From: Cristatella mucedo | Taxonomy: Eukaryota > Bryozoa > Phylactolaemata > Cristatellidae | DNA: 64,000 nucleotides | NCBI GenBank assembly: GCA_009760855.2 | Contig: WPIO01000048.1 | Span: forward strand, 2,880,001 to 2,944,000 | Direction of reading: 5' to 3' | The notes under the pieces: generated by a model | Told to the model about the DNA's origin: nothing | The model's input: only the letters and a program-made list of their open reading frames with translations | The model's database searches: none | Shown: one piece after another, positions 40,101-59,368 of the stretch | How positions within the stretch are numbered: position 1 is the stretch's first letter | Layout of the letters: each line of letters starts with the position of its first letter | Position numbers and translations under genes: made by a program

Positions 40101-42702
40101 GCTTTAATTGGCTTGCATTTTTTTGATAGCAGCTCAGGCTAGCAGCCACATAGCCGTCTGGTTACAAAGTCTATTGCTTAATGCCCACTGGGTATGCTGC
40201 TCCTCGCGAAACCCTGAGCGACTGACAGACTCGTATTTCAGTACCGAGAGCAGGGTGCATTCCTTCTGGTGATGGGATTTTGTTAGTGTGACATGCAGCT
40301 AATGACTGGTGACACTAGGCCCTAGACTTAGTCTCGAGAATTTTGGAGCATTGCACGCAGGCATAATCGAAAAATGCTGGATTGGGCGAGCCCGAAGATG
40401 ATGAAGCAAGCTGTTAGTCTGCGATAGCAGAGGTTCTGTCGAGATGCAAATGAGATCACTATTTTTTTCTGGCTGTCTGAAACATGAAAGAACAAGAGGG
40501 GAGGAGTGCAGGGGAGCATGTACTCCATGGCATGCAGTCAGTTTCATTCAGAAGACTGCTTCTACAGCTTGCCAGCACGTCCGATCCCTATCTAAGATTA
40601 GGAGCTGTCTTCCGAGGTGGCTTGCAAACAATTTAACTAGCTCCTTAGTTCTGCCTCGGCTTGATTATTGTAATTCACTTTTGGCCGGGCTTTTGAAAAA
40701 AGCAGCTAGGCCACTGCAGATGGCTATGAATATGGCTGCAAGGCTAGTTTGCAAATCCCAGAGGTTTGACCACGTGTCTCCTTTGCTAAAAGAGCAAGGA
40801 TGACTGTCGGTTGAGCAACAGGCACAGAGCAAATTTCTTAACGCTGACCCACAAGGCCAGCCACGGCTTGGCTCCTCCATACCTAGCTGAACTACTGCAC
40901 CAGTTTCAGTCTCCTCGTGCTCTCAGTTCCTGTAAGGATAATAAATTAGCTGTTCCATTCCTTTGCTTAAGGACCGTTGGCGACAGAAGCTTTTGCTCTG
41001 CAGGTCCTAGACTGTGGAACTAGCTTTCACGGTTCTTATGCAACATCAATTACTATCCTGCTGCCGACTATGGCTCATCCTTTCCAGCGGTCCTGAACTG
41101 CTACTTCCATGCTGCTCATTACCTCAACTGCTCTCCTGACTCTGCTATGCTTTCCACTTTCTCTTTGCTGCCGAATGTGTACCGAAAGCCGCTTAGGCTG
41201 TGAGTGCACTATAGAAAACTCTCCCGTGAAACACCCACATAGTCTTTATGACTTTGTGCATTTACAGACGGAGATACACAGCATTGCATTAATATGGCCT
41301 CTGTCATCACCATTCCCAGTGCATCGTTGAAACTACACTTATTGGTGCTCCAAGTCTTTCACGGTGGTCGGATTTTACCAGCGATCAGTTGAATGAATAC
41401 CTATAGTCTAGCTTGACGCCTCCCCCTGTATGTTTGAACTGCATCCAATCTGAGCTAACAAATGCTGTCAGGGTAAAGAGTACATATAGGGACCGTTTGT
41501 TGATGACTAGCACCGGCTGCGTAACATCAAGTCCGAGCAAAAAATTACTAGCTGATTTAACAGCCTCATTTTGTAAAGCGACAGAGGAGCCTCGTAGGCT
41601 ATCACCACAGCTTGCAGTGGCAATAAAGGATCGCCCACGGCACGATTCGAACCAACGACCTCGGAACAGAGATCCGAGGTCGTGAAGAGCAACAGCCTTA
41701 CCTAGTGTGCCATCACGGCTCGCCGAACATTAAACACGGCTCTTCGCAGTGGATCCTCTCTTTGCAATGAATTCTCTCTCCGAGTTGTCGACCACAGTGA
41801 ACGCAATGATGGCACCCGATTGCAATTAAAATCATCCAGTTCAGGCATTGCCCCGATATTCGGTCTGGGCACGTATGTGGTCATGTGCAGACAACGCTTA
41901 AGCCCCGTGTTTAGAGCACGAGATTCGATATCAAAATATTGATATATCAAAATATTTGATATCGGAGTCTCGATATCGAAAGGCTTTGCTGACCACAGGA
42001 CCGTAAAACCAGAGGCTGTGCTATCGTCACTCACCGGACGTGGCAACAATTTTTTAATCTCTGTGCCACGGCCTTCAGTTGTGTTACATTTTCAAATTAC
42101 TCTTAAAAGACGATATTGGCAACCACAGCTCTTAAAAAGCTTATCGCATGCCATTACACTTACTCGTTTGAGGTGTTACTGATATTCGATTGTGGTTAGA
42201 ATCCTTCTTTATTCTCAATATGTATCAATGTTAGCATAACTATATCTTCCCTTCTAATATTGTAGGATGATTCGCCCAAGTAGTGCTTGTAGATCTTCAT
42301 AAAACTCCACTTAAGTTTGTCATCAATCATAGTAAGCTGTTCACTGCTGTGCAGCTCATACTGCCTTTAGAGGCCGAATGGAGAATGAAAGTAGAATTCC
42401 ATAATCGAATGCTGTGCCACACCCCACACTTGACTTCTGTGCGCTCTCTCACTCACTCCTGCACATTAGTGCTTGCAGCACTGCTAACCCTTGGATGGCC
42501 TAAGATATGGCGCTGGCCTACGCCAGAACTGACGTGGCTTTGCACCTTTTGCATGCTCACCCGGCTGCTCGCCACGAGGCTCTGCTGCAGCATGCCGGGG
42601 CCTCATGCCACGTGGTATTGCAGAGATCAGTCCTCGAGGCTCGACGCAGCCGCATTGCTCGCCCATCCGTTCATCATCACGCACACTTCCGTGAAAAAGT
42701 AG
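513..42702 (+). CDS. Ankyrin-repeat MAP3K19/YSK4-like protein kinase, 20 exons, 5' end outside window
   Basis: Join of 513-704, 2481-2641, 4215-4327, 5976-6115, 10109-10438, 10565-10674, 10821-11011, 13127-13312, 13587-13811, 13923-14035, 16291-17355, 22393-22954, 30666-32074, 35821-35946, 36059-36241, 36491-36642, 36755-36934, 39244-39486, 39842-39958 and 42624-42702. Every junction is AG/GT and every phase matches, giving about 1,958 residues before the TAG stop. Residues 1-250 are about six ankyrin repeats; 289-312 hold polyQ; 313-1640 are low-complexity Ser/Ala/Gly-rich and basic; about 1686-1955 are a complete Ser/Thr kinase. All catalytic motifs are intact (glycine loop, AVK lysine, HRD, DFG, APE). 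The kinase domain resembles human MAP3K19 throughout, including a distinctive [15 protein letters not shown] stretch. MAP3K19-type kinases phosphorylate MAP2Ks in the cytoplasm. Attaching the ankyrin exons to this gene is inference from strand, order and phase; weak links are exons 9 (13587) and the 17355/22393 junction. The initiator codon and promoter are not in the window. Confidence 0.8.
705..2480 (+). other. Intron 1; mostly unrecognised, LINE-B fragment near its 3' half
   Basis: Between two phase-0 ankyrin exons. I recognise a LINE-B 3' fragment at about 1640-2000 and nothing else. The short ORFs here lack any domain signature. Confidence 0.6.
1640..2000 (+). mobile_element. LINE-B fragment
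   Basis: Plus-strand fragment: 'gctaaactgctgtatcag', 'cctagactgtggaactcac', 'ccactctcctgctgccaact', 'gtgcactgaaagccgctta'. Decayed, in intron 1. Confidence 0.7.
2481..2641 (+). CDS. Kinase gene exon 2: ankyrin repeat with long loop
   Basis: Acceptor gatgccttgcag, donor GC|gtaagc, ends in phase 2. It encodes [20 protein letters not shown], then an inserted loop ([18 protein letters not shown]), then [10 protein letters not shown]. The loop interrupts the usual 33-residue repeat, as in the insert-bearing repeats of tankyrase-like proteins. The final Ala codon is split and completed by exon 3. Confidence 0.85.
2642..4214 (+). other. Intron 2; nothing recognised
   Basis: No domain-bearing ORF, RNA gene or repeat family recognised in this stretch. 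Confidence 0.5.
4215..4327 (+). CDS. Kinase gene exon 3: ankyrin repeat
   Basis: Acceptor ggttgtag, donor CTAG|gtaagg, phase 2 in and phase 1 out. Joined to exon 2 it gives [20 protein letters not shown], a textbook ADVN....G.TPLH ankyrin core that spans the splice site, which is strong support for this junction. Confidence 0.88.
4610..5240. mobile_element. Degraded LINE-A fragments
   Basis: About 4620-4690 is a plus-strand fragment matching the LINE-A segment 'tctgcctactttcagct'. About 4735-4925 is a minus-strand LINE-A 3' end (tail, then tandem AAT). About 4985-5240 is a plus-strand degraded 3' coding end. All are decayed and in opposite orientations. Confidence 0.6.
5311..5455 (+). mobile_element. 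SINE-A copy (tRNA-derived)
   Basis: A tRNA-like head has an A-box-like part (ccagtggttaagttgctcg) and a B-box-like gtcgtgggctcgagccc. A body follows, then a tail agagattaggttctc...ggcgctatacaaatgaatt running into (AT)n. The same arrangement recurs at least nine more times in this window. Confidence 0.8.
5540..5705 (-). mobile_element. SINE-B copy (tRNA-derived)
   Basis: On the minus strand it has a tRNA-like head with a B-box-like segment (gtggattcaaatcctgcag), then a 'ggcaat...agcctttaaggctct' body ending near 'taaataaggctgttcag'. It shares this layout with copies at 7608, 30105, 41545 and 52745. Confidence 0.75.
5815..5958 (+). repeat. Four-copy minisatellite just upstream of exon 4
   Basis: About four tandem copies of a 34-42 bp unit built around 'atcatcatttctaac' and 'gtgagccagtgcaga', diverged in the third and fourth copies. 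The array ends 17 bases before the exon 4 acceptor, so the last copy provides part of the polypyrimidine/branch region. Confidence 0.75.
5976..6115 (+). CDS. Kinase gene exon 4: ankyrin repeats
   Basis: Acceptor cgttgtag, donor TCG|gtgagt, phase 1 in and phase 0 out. It encodes [20 protein letters not shown] and then [20 protein letters not shown], one full repeat and the start of the next. The next repeat is completed exactly by exon 5. Confidence 0.9.
7048..7163 (-). mobile_element. SINE-A copy
   Basis: Reverse-oriented copy with tail 'cctaatctctattca' and B-box-like 'gggctcgagccc'. An (AT)n stretch adjoins its 3' end at about 7026-7048. Confidence 0.75.
7608..7785 (-). mobile_element. SINE-B copy
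   Basis: Well-preserved minus-strand copy. The head reads gccgtgatggcgcactagg, then a B-box-like gtttcgaatcctgtg, then the agcctttaaggctcttctg body. The tRNA-like head is clear but it lacks a full cloverleaf, so I do not call a tRNA gene. Confidence 0.78.
9002..9150 (-). mobile_element. SINE-A copy
   Basis: Minus-strand copy: tail next to 'ataattcatttttatagc', B-box-like 'gggctcgagcccac', and an A-box-like part 'aggtggttaatgtgctcgc' at its left end. Confidence 0.75.
9245..10015. mobile_element. LINE-A fragments
   Basis: 9250-9420 is a minus-strand LINE-A 3' tail. 9620-10015 is a plus-strand, degraded RT C-terminal/3' coding fragment related to the cleaner copies at 20000-21670. It ends about 90 bases before exon 5. 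Confidence 0.65.
10109..10438 (+). CDS. Kinase gene exon 5: last ankyrin repeat and polyglutamine tract
   Basis: Acceptor acttttgccag, phase 0. It reads [20 protein letters not shown], which completes the TPLHVS repeat from exon 4, then one more repeat ([15 protein letters not shown]) and a basic helix ([11 protein letters not shown]). An uninterrupted (CAG)24 at 10361-10432 encodes 24 glutamines. The donor is best placed at CATCGT|gtacga, which keeps phase 0 into exon 6; reading on without splicing meets a stop at 10484-10486. Confidence 0.88.
10361..10432 (+). repeat. Pure (CAG)24 trinucleotide repeat in coding sequence
   Basis: Twenty-four consecutive CAG codons with no CAA interruption, in frame in exon 5 and only two codons from the predicted splice donor. 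Pure CAG tracts of this length are usually length-variable. Confidence 0.95.
10565..10674 (+). CDS. Kinase gene exon 6: low complexity
   Basis: Acceptor gtggagccag, donor GCGA|gtacgt, phase 0 in and phase 2 out. It encodes [20 protein letters not shown] and an Ala/Ser-rich end. No domain recognised. Supported by open frame and phase match only. Confidence 0.6.
10821..11011 (+). CDS. Kinase gene exon 7: Ser-rich linker
   Basis: Acceptor cttactaccag, donor CAGAG|gtgaga, phase 2 in and phase 1 out. It encodes [20 protein letters not shown], then a Ser/Gly run and an Arg-rich end. No domain recognised; the phase joins cleanly to exon 8. Confidence 0.62.
11012..13126 (+). other. Intron 7; nothing recognised
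   Basis: About 2.1 kb with only short, domain-free ORFs on both strands. No known repeat family seen. Confidence 0.5.
13127..13312 (+). CDS. Kinase gene exon 8
   Basis: Acceptor gccgttgcag, donor AAAG|gtcaag, phase 1 in and out. It encodes [20 protein letters not shown] and a Pro/His-rich part ending [16 protein letters not shown]. No known domain. Open across 61 codons with matched phases. Confidence 0.68.
13587..13811 (+). CDS. Kinase gene exon 9 (boundaries uncertain)
   Basis: An open frame encodes [20 protein letters not shown] and later a DDDDAS acidic run. The acceptor (ggatttgag) has a poor pyrimidine tract and the donor (TCAA|gtacgc) is one of several choices. I picked them because they keep phase between exons 8 and 10. 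Confidence 0.48.
13923..14035 (+). CDS. Kinase gene exon 10
   Basis: Acceptor actcgtccttgcag is strong; donor GAATCT|gtaagc is strong. Phase 1 in, phase 0 out. It encodes [20 protein letters not shown] and [11 protein letters not shown]. No domain recognised. Confidence 0.62.
14050..15480 (-). mobile_element. Degraded LINE-A copy
   Basis: The minus-strand 3' tail begins next to AAT repeats at about 14043-14075 and decayed coding sequence extends to about 15480. At about 15170-15400 a reading frame keeps an RT-like [13 protein letters not shown] core, a decayed form of the GVPQGS motif. Many stops and indels; a pseudogene-grade insertion inside intron 10. Confidence 0.7.
15950..16170 (+). repeat. 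Minisatellite plus poly-C run
   Basis: About five to six imperfect copies of a roughly 22-27 bp unit (gggctaaatatgcctatta) lie at 16005-16135, followed by 23 consecutive C at 16148-16170. The array sits 120 bases before exon 11. Confidence 0.85.
16291..17355 (+). CDS. Kinase gene exon 11: large Ser/Ala/Gly-rich exon
   Basis: Strong acceptor ttttcctgccag, donor AAAACG|gtacgc, phase 0 at both ends, 355 residues. Composition is dominated by Ser, Ala, Gly, Thr with scattered acidic residues, typical of a disordered linker. A patch near 17115-17170 ([20 protein letters not shown]) looks more structured. A second possible donor, CCAA|gtgagt at about 16443, would truncate the exon. GC-rich compared with the introns. 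Confidence 0.8.
18500..18625 (+). mobile_element. Decayed SINE-B copy
   Basis: B-box-like 'ggctttgaaccagtc' followed by the 'actgc...aaccactaaggctcgactgctgctatgcaaat' layout of SINE-B. Diverged. Confidence 0.55.
19320..19920 (+). mobile_element. Old LINE-A fragment
   Basis: A decayed RT C-terminal region with repeated resemblance to the cleaner copy just downstream (gcaaaccaagtttcactc, ttcagctgtgtaacatcgc). The reading frame is broken. Confidence 0.65.
19921..20945 (+). mobile_element. LINE-A 5'-truncated copy
   Basis: 5'-truncated element carrying the last part of ORF2. The frame 20002-20583 begins [20 protein letters not shown] and is the region after the RT palm. The frame breaks near 20565, where the other copies read on. 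It ends with the 3' UTR and an ATT run at 20925-20945. Confidence 0.85.
20002..20583 (+). pseudogene. LINE-A ORF2 C-terminal remnant, frameshifted
   Basis: 193 codons matching the C-terminal part of the ORF2 at 24784-25488 (minus). It loses frame at about 20565: the sibling copies continue into [17 protein letters not shown], but this one ends in FWRPCI. There is no RT catalytic core, so it cannot work. Confidence 0.85.
20946..21676 (+). mobile_element. LINE-A 5'-truncated copy set head-to-tail
   Basis: A second 5'-truncated copy starts inside the ATT tail of the previous one, at the segment equivalent to 20220. Its frame 20953-21438 (161 codons) is intact to the natural stop after FRTAFSGSL. 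It ends in ATT repeats at about 21655-21676. Confidence 0.85.
21677..22165 (+). mobile_element. Older LINE-A fragment
   Basis: A more diverged 3' fragment (gctcccaaagcgtggaactc and the 3' UTR) that ends in ATT repeats at about 22138-22165. With the two copies upstream this makes three LINE-A 3' ends in a row on one strand. Confidence 0.7.
22393..22954 (+). CDS. Kinase gene exon 12: basic, Arg/Ser- and Lys-rich
   Basis: Strong acceptor cttcttttactag, donor TCAG|gtaacc, phase 0 in and phase 1 out, 187 codons. It opens with [13 protein letters not shown], has a short more ordered part ([20 protein letters not shown]) and then Lys/Ala/Gly repeats such as [19 protein letters not shown]. The last part resembles histone-H1-tail or nuclear-localisation composition, not a named domain. 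The join to exon 11 continues a Ser/Lys-rich context. Confidence 0.75.
22970..23160 (+). mobile_element. SINE-B copy beside a splice donor
   Basis: The head region 'catggcccaggcgtaagatgc', a B-box-like 'gtcggttcgagtcgtgc', and a 3' body 'cttctgccgctatgcaaat' ending near 'gtttgatcagcc'. It begins about 16 bases after the exon 12 donor. Confidence 0.65.
23161..24265 (+). other. Part of intron 12; mostly unrecognised
   Basis: Holds (ATGT)n at about 23217-23243. Two related stretches, near 23260-23345 and 23985-24085, share phrases such as 'cactactagagttgcc' and 'gatctcggt', suggesting an old duplicated repeat. Nothing else seen. Confidence 0.45.
24270..24545 (+). mobile_element. LINE-A 3' fragment, tail-to-tail with the main copy
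   Basis: Plus-strand LINE-A 3' end (tgctcccaaagcctggagct and the 3' UTR up to ctaaccatgttattc). It stops where the AAT tail of the opposite-strand element begins, so the two copies meet tail to tail. Confidence 0.75.
24784..25488 (-). pseudogene. LINE-A ORF2, C-terminal third
   Basis: 234 codons starting at [20 protein letters not shown], the part after the RT palm and thumb, ending FRTAFSGSL. It is interrupted from the RT core frame just upstream by a stop/frameshift near 25489-25505. The same segment is present in the copies at 20002, 20953 and 1-230. Confidence 0.8.
25491..26138 (-). pseudogene. LINE-A reverse transcriptase core with mutated catalytic box
   Basis: 215 codons. Visible motifs in order: [72 protein letters not shown] and [12 protein letters not shown]. 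The last should be FYADDTQLY; the first of the two metal-binding aspartates is Gly here (GGT for GAT), so the enzyme should be inactive. Confidence 0.85.
26032..27855 (-). pseudogene. LINE-A endonuclease and linker ORF
   Basis: 607 codons. About residues 80-290 form an exonuclease-endonuclease-phosphatase domain: [19 protein letters not shown] with the catalytic Glu, MGDFN, and a closing SDHMHISF. A long linker follows to a conserved DPIPT.LL..CID segment. Near residue 560 the frame shifts away from the RT frame. The endonuclease itself looks intact. Confidence 0.85.
28090..29500 (-). mobile_element. LINE-B, 5'-truncated
   Basis: A different RT lineage on the minus strand. 28973-29329 encodes [34 protein letters not shown] and [11 protein letters not shown] with both catalytic aspartates kept. 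28184-28609 encodes its C-terminus ([19 protein letters not shown]). The frames between are broken. The 3' end near 28090-28160 carries 'cacccacatagtc' and 'acagacggagatac' (minus strand), shared with the other LINE-B copies. Confidence 0.8.
28973..29329 (-). pseudogene. LINE-B reverse transcriptase fragment
   Basis: 118 codons covering the RT fingers/palm to just past the catalytic YVDD and the [15 protein letters not shown] motif. The catalytic pair is intact, but the endonuclease and N-terminal RT are missing or out of frame, so it is a remnant. Confidence 0.82.
29510..30100 (+). other. Intron 12 segment; LINE-A tail fragment, otherwise unrecognised
   Basis: 29480-29580 has a decayed LINE-A 3' end on the plus strand (gactagaagagattgagttg). 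The rest is AT-rich with no feature I recognise. Confidence 0.45.
30105..30290 (-). mobile_element. SINE-B copy with internal duplication
   Basis: Minus-strand SINE-B with the 'agccgtcattgctcttctg' body. The 'gggcaat...gatcgcccac' part is present twice in inverted/direct form near 30175-30225, an internal rearrangement. Confidence 0.65.
30666..32074 (+). CDS. Kinase gene exon 13: large linker exon
   Basis: Acceptor ctctttgcag, donor AACCGA|gtaggt, phase 1 in and phase 0 out, about 470 codons. The split Gly codon from exon 12 is restored. The first part looks more ordered ([39 protein letters not shown], a likely amphipathic helix). The rest is Ala/Ser/Asp-rich with an [10 protein letters not shown]-type run at about 31570-31625. 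No named domain. It directly precedes the kinase-domain exons. Confidence 0.83.
32075..35820 (+). other. Intron 13, with a diverged internal duplication
   Basis: No coding signal. 32650-33000 and 33830-34130 are recognisably related. An (ACTAGT)-like run sits at about 34860-34880. Nothing recognised from 34140 to 35800 apart from the T-rich tract leading to the exon 14 acceptor. Confidence 0.55.
32650..34130 (+). repeat. Diverged direct duplication within intron 13
   Basis: Copy 1 (about 32650-33000) and copy 2 (about 33830-34130) share, in order: 'gactcagacatgctcc/gactgaggcatgctgc', 'aaaagtttaaaaa/aaaagcttaaaaa', 'gccgctatctttgc/gctgctttctttgcc' and 'gatgccttcttcgtgtg/gatgacttcttcctgtg'. 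Same strand, offset about 1.1-1.2 kb, well diverged. Confidence 0.7.
35821..35946 (+). CDS. Kinase gene exon 14
   Basis: Very strong acceptor (tttctttttttttctag), donor CGC|gtacgt, phase 0 at both ends, 42 codons: [20 protein letters not shown] then [17 protein letters not shown]. No domain; predicted helical end. Confidence 0.82.
36059..36241 (+). CDS. Kinase gene exon 15: basic linker and start of kinase domain
   Basis: Acceptor tattttctcaag, donor ACG|gtgagt, phase 0. An Arg/Ser-rich stretch ([20 protein letters not shown]) leads into [17 protein letters not shown], the first strand and the glycine-rich loop. The loop finishes in exon 16 as VYCG. Confidence 0.95.
36491..36642 (+). CDS. 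Kinase gene exon 16: N-lobe with AVK lysine and helix C
   Basis: Acceptor ggttgcag, donor GTCGG|gtatgg, phase 0 in, 2 out. [19 protein letters not shown] gives the ATP-anchoring Lys; [15 protein letters not shown] supplies the helix-C Glu that pairs with it. This stretch is almost the same as in human MAP3K19. Confidence 0.97.
36755..36934 (+). CDS. Kinase gene exon 17: hinge to catalytic loop start
   Basis: Acceptor ctctttaag, donor CACAG|gtgaat. It encodes [20 protein letters not shown] (hinge), [20 protein letters not shown] and [12 protein letters not shown], which leads to the HRD motif in exon 18. The frame was chosen by homology; another frame in the same stretch is also open. Confidence 0.97.
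36935..39243 (+). other. Intron 17
   Basis: Has (GT)n at 37142-37173, a small LINE-A fragment at about 37285-37400, and a repeat-like stretch (37440-37810) resembling parts of 61080-61330. A 14-base homopolymer-like G run lies near 38311-38320. No coding signal. Confidence 0.5.
39244..39486 (+). CDS. Kinase gene exon 18: catalytic core and activation segment
   Basis: Acceptor tttctttgtaag, donor CCGTG|gtgagt. The exon completes [12 protein letters not shown] (HRD Asp, Lys, Asn), then [12 protein letters not shown] (DFG), [15 protein letters not shown] (APE) and [20 protein letters not shown] (helix F). All catalytic residues are present, so an active enzyme is expected. Confidence 0.98.
39842..39958 (+). 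CDS. Kinase gene exon 19: C-lobe
   Basis: Acceptor tatttttcag, donor CACG|gtatgt. It restores Trp across the junction and encodes [20 protein letters not shown] and [19 protein letters not shown], the helix G-H region of STE-group kinases. Confidence 0.95.
40560..41290 (+). mobile_element. LINE-B 3' copy, degraded
   Basis: Plus strand. The RT C-terminal region: [56 protein letters not shown]. Stops and frameshifts split it (for example near 40801). The 3' end holds 'aacacccacatagtc' and 'acagacggagatac'. Confidence 0.78.
41545..41725 (-). mobile_element. SINE-B copy
   Basis: Well-preserved minus-strand copy: head 'agccgtgatggcacactag', B-box-like 'ggttcgaatcgtgcc', body 'agcctacgaggctcctctg'. 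Confidence 0.78.
42624..42702 (+). CDS. Kinase gene exon 20 (last): end of kinase domain
   Basis: Acceptor gtggtattgcag. The first base completes Arg from exon 19, giving [21 protein letters not shown] and stop TAG at 42700-42702. RDQ..R..A..LL.HPF is the standard end of a MAP3K domain, so the protein ends right after the kinase domain. Confidence 0.94.
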
Positions 42703-43089
42703 CCGTCGACGACTCGTGGCCGACTGACGTTATGCAACGACGAGACTTTTTTATGTAGCGCCCATATCTATGCAAGACATGTGACAGGCATCTCTGTTGG
42801 CTGCAAGTGCGGCAGTTACCCTAGTAACGTCTTGCCGTGTGGCTGTCGTGCATGCCAGATCCTGCGAGTGCCAAAATTAACCGTGCGGGACTGTGCGGTG
42901 TCAATGCATTACGTGCGAATACACGTGCCCATTTTGGCTTTTTTTGTTTGTGCCAGTTTGATCGCTGAAGCTCCCGCCTAGTTTTCGCGGCCATGTTCGA
43001 CAGCGTTTTTTGAGTAGCTGGCACAGCGGTCGCATGCTACTGACTGCAGCCGTGCCTGTATTTATTGTTGTTGCTCATGCCTCTGCTGC

Positions 43090-43235
<146 letters not shown>

Positions 43236-43449
43236 CTTCCTTTCTGTTTCTGGTGACACACATTGGAACGTGCTTTGCTATTTGTGCTATATTCATCCAG
43301 GTTTTACTGGTTCTGCTTGTTTTGTTTTGTTTTTATTACCAAAGGGGCTTCCTGGGCCTATCTAATACACGATGCCTCACGAGCGTGCACACACGTGTGT
43401 GAGCGTGTGGGTTCATGTACACAGCATTGTGGATGAAGTGGTTGTTACT

Positions 43450-43455
43450 AATAAA
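43450..43455 (+). terminator. Candidate polyadenylation signal for the kinase gene
   Basis: AATAAA about 750 bases after the stop codon. This is the first clean plus-strand hexamer I noticed; a 3' UTR of this length would include the AT microsatellite. Confidence 0.4.
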
Positions 43456-44029
43456 ATTGTTCAGCTATGTCTACGAGTGGAGTTGCTGTTATCCCTGCGA
43501 TGGCTTTAATATTTCTTTCAACAGCGATGAGCAATCATCAACATGTATGATTTAGAAACTCAGTTCCGAGCTCTGCCAGTAGAAGACAGTTTTAGTTTTC
43601 TTACTTTGCTAAATAATTACTAAGCTTGTAAAGGGAGCTTTGTTACACATGCTAGACAGGAAGTAGCTACAGCAAACAGTGTCTTTTTCCGAAACTGAGA
43701 AGCAGATGACCGATGTAGAACGATTCCAGCTCCTTCATCCAGTGCTGCTTTCGGCACTGGCTTGACTCTTGAGTGGTTTCACACTTGCGAGAGTGAAATT
43801 GTTATTCGCTCACATCGTTTTGCTTGCTTTTCATGTATCGGAGAGATGCTGAACGGACTCGCAGGATAACCGAGCCCGTGATTCACGGATACTTTGCGAA
43901 CCGGACAGCTCGCAGCTGTCACAGCGCTGTGACGTTGTCAGTAAGGCTGATGTTATAGAGACTTGTGCAGGCAGTGAGCTGGTCTGCTTCCACACCTCAG
44001 CACCAGGGTGGCCGTCGAAGGGCTGCAAG

Positions 44030-44031
44030 TT

Positions 44032-44064
<33 letters not shown>

Positions 44065-44083
44065 AGGAGAGAGAGAGAGAGAG
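44030..44083. repeat. (CT)n-(GA)n palindrome
   Basis: A run of CT about 30 bases long, a short cgagg centre, then about 16 bases of GA, forming a near-perfect hairpin. It sits between the two convergent genes. Confidence 0.85.
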
Positions 44084-44097
44084 CTTCACAGGCACAG

Positions 44098-44103
44098 TTT
44101 ATT
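44098..44103 (-). terminator. Candidate polyadenylation signal for the ENTPD gene
   Basis: TTTATT on the plus strand reads AATAAA on the minus strand, about 930 bases after the ENTPD stop. The stretch between includes a long (CT/GA) repeat. Confidence 0.35.
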
Positions 44104-44695
44104 TTTCAGAATCTATCCTCTATGCAGCATGAGACAAGCAGCCACAACATAATAAGAATAATAATACTCATAATAATCTAAAGCCACACCGCCCCCGACT
44201 CATTTACTAGCAATGTGCAGCCTTGTGCTGACCGTGTGCTGCGACTGGCCACAGCCGTAAGCCGAGTGCCTGCCTTGCAGGCAAACGGGTTGCTGAACCT
44301 GCAAGCTCCCATACATGCACCTGACCGAGGTCGTCTGTGCATGTGCACAGTTGAGCACACCGGTTGTGCACGCAGAGGCCTATGCGGCAGCAGGATGCTC
44401 GGGCACTAGAAGTACTTCCCTAAATACGACGAAGCTCGTGGACGCTAGCGAAGTGAGATAGGTAGCGAGATATAGCACATCCAAAAGCAGTGATGTATCT
44501 TCGTTGTCACTGCTTTTAGATGCGATCACCGGATGCATCTTTCTTGTCCGTCTGCAGACGATGCGCTCTCGTCTATTCGAAATTTCAATGGCACACTCGA
44601 CTGCAATCGCGTCAAAACAGTAAAAAAAAGCAACACGGCAGTTGGTGCCGCTTGGTTGGCCGATGCCGTGACTGGGTGCACACTGGCAGGCGGCA

Positions 44696-44717
44696 GACTC
44701 TCTCTCTCTCCCCCCCC

Positions 44718-44792
<75 letters not shown>
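44696..44792. repeat. (CT)n microsatellite
   Basis: Nearly pure CT repeat with a few C insertions, about 95 bases, in the presumed ENTPD 3' UTR (GA on that strand). Confidence 0.95.
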
Positions 44793-44795
<3 letters not shown>

Positions 44796-45030
44796 GACAG
44801 CTTCGACAGTGCCCTGCATTTCATCGATGCATTTTCTCCGAATTTCGACGACCCGGCTGCGGCTGTGAGTAGAAGGCGGCAGCAGCAGCAGTAGCAGCAG
44901 GGGGGGCTGCCTCGGCTAGGCACGCCCCCGGTCGAGGCGCTTGGGGAGTGCCTCCTGCCGACGACGGTGACGACGACGACTGGTGCCTTGCCATCGTCTC
45001 GCCTGCTGTGCCGGCTGCCGCCGCTGGCCG

Positions 45031-59368
<14,338 letters not shown>

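Larger units (their letters stand above)
39959..42623 (+). other. Intron 19
   Basis: Carries LINE-B (40560-41290, plus) and SINE-B (41545-41725, minus). The rest holds nothing I recognise. Confidence 0.5.

Noticed and set aside
42507-42758. 83-codon ORF overlapping the last kinase exon
   Set aside because: Wrong frame; the [17 protein letters not shown] frame is fixed by phase and homology.
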